A stretch of 10,059 bases of DNA from JBCCFX01 sp039029515. GTDB taxonomy: Bacteria > Planctomycetota > Phycisphaerae > Phycisphaerales > SM1A02. Of this stretch, positions 1 to 5,181 are shown in pieces. A program made the translations under genes and the position numbers. Every line of letters starts with the position of its first letter. The first letter of the stretch is position 1. The stretch spans positions 1 to 10,059 of the forward strand of contig JBCCFX010000152.1 in assembly GCA_039029515.1 (NCBI GenBank), given 5' to 3'. The notes under the pieces were generated by a model that ran no database searches, had not been told where the DNA came from, and saw only the letters and a list, made by a program, of their open reading frames with translations.

Positions 1-324
1 AAAGTGAGCACGCGGGCGACGCTGCGCGTGCCGGTCGACGTGATTCAGGGCATGGATCATCACGCCCGGCGTCGATTGCGCGATCTCGCCGGTCATCGAT
101 TGACGTCCGACGATGACATCGTGATTCACGCCGACACCACGCGGTCGCAGCGTCGGAATCGCGAGGAGGCGATCGAGCGGCTTCGTGATCTGGTGCGTCG
201 AGCATTGATCCGGCCCAAGCCACGGATCCGCACCAAGCCGAGCAAGGCGATGATTGAACGCCGGATCCAGGCCAAGAAACGCCGCGGCGAACGGAAACGC
301 AATCGCGGGAAGGATTGGGAGTAG
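1..324 (+). CDS. arfB: Peptidyl-tRNA hydrolase ArfB (ribosome rescue), 5'-truncated by window edge
   Basis: The reading frame is open from base 1 (Lys-Val-Ser-Thr) to the TAG at 322-324, giving 107 residues. The first visible residues (KVSTRATLRV) match the stretch right after the GGQ-x-x-NK loop of ArfB/YaeJ/ICT1 proteins. Further along, HRLTSDDDIVIHA and TRSQRRNREEAIERL fit the conserved segments of this family (E. coli has ISSDGVIVIKA and YRSQELNREAAL). The last 35 residues are very rich in Lys and Arg, like the ArfB tail that sits in the empty mRNA channel of stalled ribosomes. The family hydrolyses peptidyl-tRNA on non-stop ribosomes. The catalytic GGQ must lie just upstream of the window, so activity cannot be judged here. 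The GTG at base 4 is an internal codon, not the start. A class I release factor is less likely because the domain is so small. Confidence 0.87.
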   Translation, partial: KVSTRATLRVPVDVIQGMDHHARRRLRDLAGHRLTSDDDIVIHADTTRSQRRNREEAIERLRDLVRRALIRPKPRIRTKPSKAMIERRIQAKKRRGERKRNRGKDWE

Positions 325-336
325 GACGGGATGAGC

Positions 337-402
337 GATTCGGGATTCGGGATTGGGGAATCCTCGAATCAAACCCGAATCCCAAACCCCGCATCCCGAT
401 TC
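337..402. repeat. Inverted pair of degenerate heptad repeats (GATTCGG units)
   Basis: GATTCGG occurs at 337-343 and 344-350, GATTGGG at 351-357 and GAATCCT at 358-364. From 375 to 402 the opposite strand pattern runs in the same 7-base step: CCGAATC, CCAAACC, CCGCATC, CCGATTC. The two halves can pair; bases 342-351 and 374-383 are a perfect 10-base inverted repeat. The element lies between arfB and holA and could form a hairpin in the transcript. It has no T-run, so it is not a typical intrinsic terminator. Confidence 0.75.
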
Positions 403-409
403 CCTCAAC

Positions 410-415
410 TACCCT
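410..415 (+). promoter_or_regulatory. Possible -10 box (TACCCT) just before holA
   Basis: TACCCT ends 6 bases before the ATG at 422. If used, transcription would begin at or very near the start codon, giving a leaderless holA message. No Shine-Dalgarno sequence is visible before this ATG, and no -35 box is evident because the heptad hairpin occupies that space. This is inference from a single hexamer. Confidence 0.25.
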
Positions 416-421
416 AGTGCT

Positions 422-1450
422 ATGGCCAAAGCGAAGCCGCCAGTGCTGACTGCCGACATGCGCATCGTTGTCTTTGCCGGCGACGATCCCTACCTGATTC
501 CCGAGCACACGAAGCGCTTTGCCGATCTCCTGCGCGATGCCCACGGCGACATCGAGCAATTCACGTTCGACGGCGCATCGGCCGACCTCGCGACGATCCT
601 CGATGAGCTGCGCAGTTACGGCCTCATGCAATCGCACAAGCTCGTCGTTGTCGATCACGCCGATGAATTCCTCGCGAACAAGGGCGATGGAACCGCGGGT
701 CGTGTCACGAATCGCTCGGGTATCGAACGCTACGCCGCCGAACCCGTAGAGCACGCAACCCTGCTGCTCCGGGCCAAAACCTGGCGCAAGAGCAAGCTCG
801 ATACGCTCGTGAACAAGGTCGGCACGATCATGAAGGTCGAGCCGCCGACGCCCGCCACCGCCATGACATGGTGCATCGCACGGGCGAAGAAACGCTATGA
901 AGTCGACCTGGCCAGACCGGCGGCAACGTTGCTCGTCGAACGCATTGGCGTCGAACTCGCAAGGCTCGATGTGGAGATCGGCAAGCTCGCGAGCTTCGTC
1001 GGTGACCGCGCTGAGGTCACGCGGGATGACGTCGTCGAAATGGTCGGCCTCAGCCGCGAAGAACAGGCATGGGCGATTCAAGAGGCGATCCTCACCGGCG
1101 ACGCCGGCTTTGCTGTCCGCAAACTGCGCGAACTGCTGACGATTTCCCGGCAGTCTGAAGTGCCGATCACCTGGGCGGTCTGCGATCTCATGCGCAAGGT
1201 GTACGTCGCATCCCGGCTTCGCGAAGAGAAGATGCCCGCCGCCACGGTCGCCAAACAGCTGAAACTCTGGGGTCCATCAAAGAACGCCATCCTCGGCTTC
1301 GCCGAGCAGATTGACCCGCAGACCGCGTCCCGGCTGTTCCATGCGGCCATCGAAACCGACCGCAACGGCAAGTCCGGCATCGGACTTCCTGCACGGAGTC
1401 TTGAAGCGCTGACCGTGCAGATTGCCGATAGCATGTCACGGAGCGCGTAG
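422..1450 (+). CDS. holA: DNA polymerase III delta subunit
   Basis: The 342-residue product is close to the usual HolA length (about 343 in E. coli). Delta opens the beta sliding clamp as part of the clamp loader. The N-terminal part has the family pattern: RIVVFAGDDPYLIPEHTKRF at 14-33, then a Leu-rich stretch ending in KLVVVDHADEF at 73-83. The middle contains LARLDVEIGKLASFVGD (179-195), followed by a DDVVEMVG segment (202-209), the typical E-x-x-K-L/dV signature. The C-terminal collar domain follows, with ETDRNGKSG near 311-319, where the family has a D-x-x-x-K-x-G motif. The frame is open from a TTG at 353, but that extension only translates the heptad hairpin, so the ATG at 422 is preferred. 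It lies 97 bases after arfB and 73 before the lipoprotein gene, so a common transcript is possible. Confidence 0.9.
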   Translation: MAKAKPPVLTADMRIVVFAGDDPYLIPEHTKRFADLLRDAHGDIEQFTFDGASADLATILDELRSYGLMQSHKLVVVDHADEFLANKGDGTAGRVTNRSGIERYAAEPVEHATLLLRAKTWRKSKLDTLVNKVGTIMKVEPPTPATAMTWCIARAKKRYEVDLARPAATLLVERIGVELARLDVEIGKLASFVGDRAEVTRDDVVEMVGLSREEQAWAIQEAILTGDAGFAVRKLRELLTISRQSEVPITWAVCDLMRKVYVASRLREEKMPAATVAKQLKLWGPSKNAILGFAEQIDPQTASRLFHAAIETDRNGKSGIGLPARSLEALTVQIADSMSRSA

Positions 1451-1512
1451 CAAAGCGGAGATGCTCTGCTGCGCCCACGCATCGAAACGGCCAGGATGGC
1501 CACGCAGATCGC

Positions 1513-1518
1513 AGGAGG
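1513..1518 (+). promoter_or_regulatory. Strong Shine-Dalgarno site (AGGAGG)
   Basis: A full AGGAGG lies 5 bases before the ATG at 1524 and only 2 bases before the ATG at 1521. The spacing favours 1524 as the lipoprotein start and argues against the upstream TTG at 1422, which lies inside holA. Confidence 0.75.
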
Positions 1519-1523
1519 CGATG

Positions 1524-2774
1524 ATGCCCGGACCACGCGTTGAATCAATGGTGTTGTTGTTGACTGCCGGCTTGATGGCGGTGGGCTGCAGTTCAGCCGG
1601 GAAGCCGGACGGGACCGTGATCGCCCATTCCAATCAGCCGGAGCGCGTTGCGGATGTCAGCCTCGACGAGCCGCCAGCCAATGATGCGATGACCGTCGCG
1701 GAGATCCAGGCCCTGACCGATGCAGACGCCGAGTTCTTCAGGCAGCGGCCGGACCTCGTCAACCCGGACGCGTACGGCGCGACAAGCGCATCAACTGACA
1801 TCGCGATCGATGACCGGACAGCGCGTGACGCGGCACCAACGCGTCGGACGAATGTGGATTGGGGCCGGCCGAACGATCCCACCACCGTCGTCGCTTCTTC
1901 GGCGCCAACCGAAGCGCCGTCGTCAACGACGCAAGACGAATTCGAACAGTCGGTGATGTTCATGGATCCGCCCGGCACCGTTGAAGTGGACGCGTTGCCG
2001 GACGCGCCGCCATTGTCAACATCACTGGACGCCATAAGTACGCAACTTGAATCGAGACCGATGTTGCTCAACGAGTTGACGCGCGAACTGTACGGCGACG
2101 CTGCGCTTGGCGACACCCCGATGAAGGAACTCATCGCGCTTGCGGGATTGTCGATGGTTGATTCGGATCGCGCCATTGATCCCGCGATGATTCCGAATCT
2201 CACGGAGCGTGAGCGCGAGATCTTTGCCGAGCTTCAGGCATTCTTCGCGCAGCTCGGTCGTGACCTCGAAGGCGATGTTGATTCCGAAGCGGTCATCGTG
2301 GCATCGGTCGACCAGCTGCGAAAAAAGCTTGTGGTACAGCCTCAACTGACGATCAATCGCGTCGAGCTCTGCACCGCAGTTCGCAACTTCGGCAACTTCG
2401 ATCGCATCACGAACCGTTCGTTCCTCGCCCGTCAGAACACGCGTTTCGGCCTGTACGTCGAGGTCGAAAACTACCTCAGCGAGATCAACGCCACGAACGA
2501 GTGGATCACCGAACTCTCGCGCGAAATCGTGATCTACACCGACCGCGATGGCATTCCGGTGATGAAGGAAGACTGGCAGCTTGCGGTCGATCGATCCACG
2601 AAGAAGCGCACGGACTTCTTTCTCGCGCAGGTCATTGAGATTCCAAGCACGCTTGGTGTCGGCAAGTATCACCTCAAGATTCGCGTGCGCGATGAAAAGA
2701 CGAAGGCCATTGCGGAATCGTCTATCGACTTCACACTCGTTGCAGATCCCAAGCTCGCCGTACCCGGCAAATGA
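1524..2774 (+). CDS. Unrecognised lipoprotein with acidic Thr/Ser/Pro linker and C-terminal beta-rich domain
   Basis: I do not recognise the family. The 416-residue product begins with a short signal peptide (MVLLLTAGLMAVGC) whose AVGC matches a lipobox, so Cys22 should be lipidated and the protein anchored in a membrane facing the periplasm. Ser follows the Cys. Residues about 25-170 are low in hydrophobics and rich in Asp, Ala, Thr, Ser and Pro, probably a disordered spacer. Residues about 175-270 look helical (LNELTRELYG, EREIFAELQAFFAQLGRDL). From about 275 the pattern alternates as in a beta sandwich: RVELCTAVRNFGNFDRI, GLYVEVENYLSEI, SREIVIYTDRDG, RTDFFLAQVIEIPSTLGVGKY, HLKIRVRDEKTKAIAESSIDF. 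This reads as a folded extracytoplasmic domain. It is not LptE, which in proteobacteria sits next to holA. The start at 1524 is set by AGGAGG; 1521 is the alternative. Confidence 0.75.
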   Translation: MPGPRVESMVLLLTAGLMAVGCSSAGKPDGTVIAHSNQPERVADVSLDEPPANDAMTVAEIQALTDADAEFFRQRPDLVNPDAYGATSASTDIAIDDRTARDAAPTRRTNVDWGRPNDPTTVVASSAPTEAPSSTTQDEFEQSVMFMDPPGTVEVDALPDAPPLSTSLDAISTQLESRPMLLNELTRELYGDAALGDTPMKELIALAGLSMVDSDRAIDPAMIPNLTEREREIFAELQAFFAQLGRDLEGDVDSEAVIVASVDQLRKKLVVQPQLTINRVELCTAVRNFGNFDRITNRSFLARQNTRFGLYVEVENYLSEINATNEWITELSREIVIYTDRDGIPVMKEDWQLAVDRSTKKRTDFFLAQVIEIPSTLGVGKYHLKIRVRDEKTKAIAESSIDFTLVADPKLAVPGK

Positions 2775-2897
2775 TGTGTTCGACGCACATGCGTTCGGAG
2801 AACGTTGCGCGAACATCGTCGCAATCCACCGGCGGCGGCGCCGAGTTATCGGTCGTTCGTCTACCGTCGCGCGCAGATTCTCAAACGTCCGCAGAGA

Positions 2898-2919
2898 CAT
2901 CGATGAAGATCCATCGATG
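2898..2919. repeat. Paired CATCGATG palindromes (8-base hairpin or operator-like)
   Basis: CATCGATG is at 2898-2905 and again at 2912-2919, separated by AAGATC. Each copy is itself palindromic, so the pair is both a direct repeat with centres 14 bases apart and an 8-base-stem, 6-base-loop hairpin. There is no T-run after it. A protein-binding site or RNA hairpin are both possible. Confidence 0.5.
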
Positions 2920-3173
2920 GCCGGCTTTGGCATCGAGAGTTCGGATCCCGGTGGGGCGAACACGTGTTGCTCAGGCCGGGACCGGACCACAGAACCCGTA
3001 TGCCTCGCCTGTGGAGGGCATGTGGTCAAAAGTACGTAGTTTGCGATACAACTCTTTTGGCAGCATGAACTTACGATCATTCGACAGCCCGCCGTGGTGT
3101 GTGGACACAATGGCGCCGTCGATTCCCGTCTGGACTCGGGTATCGTGACGCGATGGAGCGCGTCGACGCTGCC

Positions 3174-3179
3174 TACACT
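3174..3179 (+). promoter_or_regulatory. Likely -10 box (TACACT) for the CBS-domain gene
   Basis: TACACT ends 29 bases before the ATG at 3209, a normal leader distance. No good -35 hexamer is seen at 16-18 bases upstream, so the call rests on the -10 alone. Confidence 0.35.
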
Positions 3180-3208
3180 GCACCGTCCGTCGTTGAAGGA
3201 GCCTGGAT

Positions 3209-3643
3209 ATGCCAACCGCCGCGGCATTGATGACCCGAAAGTCTGCTGAACTCATCACCGTCAGCCCATCATCGATGGTGCTCGATGCGGTCGACCTCAT
3301 GAATACCCGTCACATCGGGTCGGTCGTCGTCGTCGAGGGTGAACGGCTCGTCGGGATCTTCACCGAGCGCGATCTTCTTCGGCGTGTTGTCGCACGTCGC
3401 CTCGACCCTGCGGTCATTCCCATCGAATCCGTCATGACCACCGCGGTTGTGGTCGCTCGACCGGAGACGCCACTCAACGAAGTTGGCTTCGTGATGCGGG
3501 AACGCGATATCCGGCACATGCCGGTGGTCGATGCCGATCAGCGCGTGATTGGCCTCGTCTCGATCGGTGATCTCAACAAGTCCACGATCGGACAGGATGA
3601 ACGCACCGTTCGGTACTTCGAGTCCTATTCGCCGCAGGGTTGA
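3209..3643 (+). CDS. Stand-alone two-CBS-domain protein
   Basis: The 144-residue protein is almost entirely a CBS pair (Bateman module). The first CBS domain spans about residues 8-62 and ends in GIFTERDL (49-56). The second spans about 75-125 and ends in GLVSIGDL (115-122). Both endings carry the G-h-x-S/T-x-x-D pattern (Thr52/Asp55 and Ser118/Asp121) that in this family contacts the ribose and phosphate of adenine nucleotides. No catalytic or DNA-binding domain is attached, so it is likely a soluble sensor that binds AMP, ATP or a related ligand and acts on a partner not identified here. The start is supported by GAAGGAG at 3195-3201, 7 bases before the ATG. It lies 153 bases before sucD in the same direction; a link to energy charge and the TCA cycle is tempting but only inference. 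Confidence 0.88.
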   Translation: MPTAAALMTRKSAELITVSPSSMVLDAVDLMNTRHIGSVVVVEGERLVGIFTERDLLRRVVARRLDPAVIPIESVMTTAVVVARPETPLNEVGFVMRERDIRHMPVVDADQRVIGLVSIGDLNKSTIGQDERTVRYFESYSPQG

Positions 3644-3742
3644 CCTGCGTCCAACCGCGTCGCTGCCTGAGAAGTCGGCCTGAATCCTCAAAAGCTTGCA
3701 CGTGTGGGCCGGCTTCCCGTAGCCGTCGCCCGCTGGTGCCAT

Positions 3743-3748
3743 TATTCT
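3743..3748 (+). promoter_or_regulatory. Weak candidate -10 box (TATTCT) upstream of sucD
   Basis: TATTCT is the most AT-rich hexamer in the 153-base gap before sucD and would give a leader of roughly 40 bases. There is no matching -35 element. Read-through from the CBS gene is equally possible. Confidence 0.22.
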
Positions 3749-3796
3749 CGGTGTTTCGCACGGTCCGCACGCGTTCATGGTCATTCTGGAGCAGTC

Positions 3797-4756
3797 ATGT
3801 CCATCCTTATCAACGGCGATACCAAGGTCATCTGTCAGGGCATCACCGGCTCCGCCGGCGCGTTCCACACCAAAGGCTGCCTCGACTACGGCACGAAGAT
3901 GGTCGGTGGCGTCACGCCGGGCAAAGGCGGCCTGAAGGATGACAACGGCCTGCCGATCTTCAACACCGTGCAGGACGCCGTCAGCGCTGTGCAACCTGAC
4001 GCGACGATGATCTTCGTTCCGCCGCCGTTCGCTGCGGATTCCATTCTCGAAGCCGCCGACGCCGGCATCAGCGTCATCTGCGCCATCACCGAAGGCATCC
4101 CCGTCCAGGATATGGTGCGCGTCAAGTCAGCCCTCGTCGACTATCCCGATGTGCACCTCATTGGCCCGAACTGTCCCGGCGTCATCACGCCAGGTCGACG
4201 CGTCGCCGGCGAAGGCGCTAACGCAACCTTCGAAGGCGGCTGCAAGATCGGCATCATGCCCGGCTACATCCATCAGGCGAAAGCCGATGCGCCGACCGGC
4301 AAAGGCGTCGGCATCATCAGCCGGTCTGGCACGCTGACCTACGAAGCCGTCTGGCAGACGTCCGTCCTCGGTCTCGGACAGACCACATGCGTCGGCATTG
4401 GCGGCGATCCCGTCAAGGGACTCAACTACATCGAACTCCTCGAGATGTTCAACAATGATCCCGATACCGATGGCGTCGTGATGATCGGCGAGATCGGCGG
4501 CAGCGACGAAGCCGACGCCGGCACGTGGATTCAGCAGCACATGACCAAGCCGGTCGTGGCGTTCATCGCCGGGCGCACCGCGCCGAAGGGCAAGCGCATG
4601 GGTCATGCCGGCGCGATCATCGGCGGCAGTGACGACACCGCACAGGCGAAGATGGACATCCTGCGTTCGTGCGGCGTCAACGTCGCCGAAAGCCCCGCAC
4701 AACTCGGCAGTGCCATGGCCGCCGCACTCGGCGTCGAAGCCGCTGCGACGGCGTGA
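3797..4756 (+). CDS. sucD: Succinyl-CoA ligase (ADP/GDP-forming) alpha subunit
   Basis: The alpha subunit carries the phospho-histidine step of the TCA-cycle reaction between succinyl-CoA and succinate with nucleotide phosphorylation. The 319-residue sequence follows E. coli SucD (289) closely. The CoA-binding Rossmann part begins MSILINGDTKVICQGITGSA, followed by KMVGGVTPGKGG, FNTVQDAV, AITEGIP and IGPNCPGVITPG (122-133). The ligase part has GIISRSGTLTYEAV, CVGIGGDP and MIGEIGGS. GKRMGHAGAII (265-275) places the phosphorylated His at 270. The extra length is mainly an insert of about 15 residues at 134-148, between GVITPG and CKIGI, plus a longer loop near 160-170. The start ATG has GGAG at 3788-3791, 5 bases upstream. 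The beta subunit gene sucC is not next to it; the upstream gene encodes a CBS protein and the downstream side is repeats. Confidence 0.96.
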   Translation: MSILINGDTKVICQGITGSAGAFHTKGCLDYGTKMVGGVTPGKGGLKDDNGLPIFNTVQDAVSAVQPDATMIFVPPPFAADSILEAADAGISVICAITEGIPVQDMVRVKSALVDYPDVHLIGPNCPGVITPGRRVAGEGANATFEGGCKIGIMPGYIHQAKADAPTGKGVGIISRSGTLTYEAVWQTSVLGLGQTTCVGIGGDPVKGLNYIELLEMFNNDPDTDGVVMIGEIGGSDEADAGTWIQQHMTKPVVAFIAGRTAPKGKRMGHAGAIIGGSDDTAQAKMDILRSCGVNVAESPAQLGSAMAAALGVEAAATA

Positions 4757-4770
4757 TGAGCTATTCGCTT

Positions 4771-4788
4771 TCAGCTGTCAGCTCTCAG
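4771..4788. repeat. Heptad tandem repeat (TCAGCTG/TCAGCTC/TCAG)
   Basis: TCAGCTG at 4771-4777, TCAGCTC at 4778-4784 and TCAG at 4785-4788 form two and a half 7-base units 15 bases after the sucD stop. The last unit runs into the GTAG of the first REP-like element. Confidence 0.6.
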
Positions 4789-4818
4789 TAGGGCGGGGAT
4801 TGTATCCCCGCCGTGTTG
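4788..4818 (+). repeat. REP-like GTAG palindrome, copy 1 (type A)
   Basis: The element starts GTAGGGCGG and folds into a perfect 9-base stem, GGCGGGGAT (4792-4800) with ATCCCCGCC (4804-4812), around a TGT loop. The tail is GTGTTG. The GTAG head before a GC-rich hairpin is the hallmark of bacterial REP sequences spread by RAYT (Y1-type) transposases. Confidence 0.8.
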
Positions 4819-4853
4819 ATCTCCCGGCTGTTGCATGCACCGCACCGACTCCC

Positions 4854-4882
4854 GTAGGGCGGTCGCCGCGGCGAACGCCGTC
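4854..4882 (+). repeat. REP-like GTAG palindrome, copy 2 (type B)
   Basis: GTAGGGCGG followed by a 10-base stem, GGCGGTCGCC (4858-4867) with GGCGAACGCC (4870-4879), with one G:A mismatch and a two-base centre. The tail is GTC, unlike type A. Confidence 0.78.
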
Positions 4883-4921
4883 GATCGTTCATCGTTGTTC
4901 GTTTGTCGATAGCGAGTCCCC

Positions 4922-4952
4922 GTAGGGCGGGGGCTGTGCCCCCACCGCGTTG
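4922..4952 (+). repeat. REP-like GTAG palindrome, copy 3 (type A)
   Basis: GTAGGGCGG with stem GGCGGGGGC (4926-4934) and GCCCCCACC (4938-4946), a TGT loop and one C:A mismatch. The tail is GCGTTG, close to that of copy 1. Confidence 0.8.
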
Positions 4953-4974
4953 ACTTTTCGACAACGAAGTCCGC

Positions 4975-5003
4975 GTAGGGCGGTCGCCGCGGCGACCGCC
5001 GTC
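4975..5003 (+). repeat. REP-like GTAG palindrome, copy 4 (type B)
   Basis: GTAGGGCGG leading into a perfect 22-base palindrome at 4979-5000 (GGCGGTCGCC, centre GC, GGCGACCGCC). It corrects the mismatch seen in copy 2. The tail GTCTTCGAGCGGTGTGCG also follows copy 6 with two changes. Confidence 0.8.
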
Positions 5004-5059
5004 TTCGAGCGGTGTGCGCCGACTCATCAATGGTGGCGCGTTGCATGTTCCTCATCCGG

Positions 5060-5143
5060 AACGCCGGGTCTGAGCGACGCGAAGGCCCGGGTTGGAATCG
5101 AAGAGACCCGAGCCTTCGGCGAAGACGCCTCAGACTCGGCGTT
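5060..5143. repeat. 84-base two-part inverted repeat between convergent genes
   Basis: The outer arms are AACGCCGGGTCTGAG (5060-5074) and CTCAGACTCGGCGTT (5129-5143), pairing at 14 of 15 positions. The inner arms are AAGGCCCGGGT (5082-5092) and ACCCGAGCCTT (5106-5116), pairing at 10 of 11 around a 13-base loop. It ends 38 bases past the stop of the minus-strand PilZ gene and could form a long hairpin in its transcript. There is no T-run on either side, so a standard terminator is not proven. Confidence 0.7.
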
Positions 5144-5160
5144 CGTGCTGCGATACGATT

Positions 5161-5181
5161 CAGCCCACAGCCCACAGCCCA
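5161..5181. repeat. Three exact CAGCCCA heptads
   Basis: CAGCCCA is repeated three times without change at 5161-5181 and abuts the stop codon of the minus-strand gene (5182-5184). It shares its 7-base period, but not its sequence, with the repeats at 337-402 and 4771-4788. Confidence 0.75.

Larger units (their letters stand above)
2775..3208. other. 434-base region without a convincing gene; contains palindromes
   Basis: No coding frame here has good protein character. A plus frame starting at the ATGA overlap with the lipoprotein stop (2771-3148) lacks a Shine-Dalgarno site, uses AT-ending codons rare in the neighbours (TTA, AGA, GTA, TCA), and matches nothing I know. Visible structure includes two CATCGATG copies at 2898-2919, the palindrome AACACGTGTT at 2960-2969, a possible stem with ATGCC at 3000-3004 and GGCAT at 3017-3021, and a weak AT-rich inverted repeat at 3027-3059. 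These could belong to an untranslated RNA or a long leader, but nothing identifies one. Confidence 0.5.

Noticed and set aside
353..421. N-terminal extension of HolA from a TTG at 353
   Set aside because: The extension translates the heptad hairpin, has no ribosome-binding site, and the HolA fold begins just after the ATG at 422.
2985..3005. ACAGAACCC resembling the 3' conserved segment of RNase P RNA
   Set aside because: The match is 9 bases, is not followed by GGCTTA, and the required upstream conserved region (GAGGAAAGTC type) is absent.
2022..3227. Long minus-strand open frame (401 codons) over the lipoprotein gene
   Set aside because: It is antisense to a protein with a good lipobox and Shine-Dalgarno site, its product has no recognisable domain, and such frames are expected opposite high-GC genes.
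2971..3300. Minus-strand frame ending in a protein-like stretch (MLPKELYRKLRTFDHMPST)
   Set aside because: The plausible part is only about 50 residues, its 5' half is antisense to the CBS gene, no ribosome-binding site is seen, and I recognise no family. A decayed fragment cannot be excluded.
4788..5003. Regularly spaced repeats that might be a CRISPR array
   Set aside because: The repeats are GC-rich palindromes of two types with a GTAG head, they vary in sequence, spacing ranges from 53 to 68 bases, the same elements recur at the window end in both orientations, and no cas gene is present.
4771..5175. Minus-strand open frames through the repeat cluster, with Arg-rich peptides such as RRTPLEDGG
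   Set aside because: Similar peptides appear at 9783-10022 only because the same DNA repeats are read; they are translated REP-like elements, not genes.
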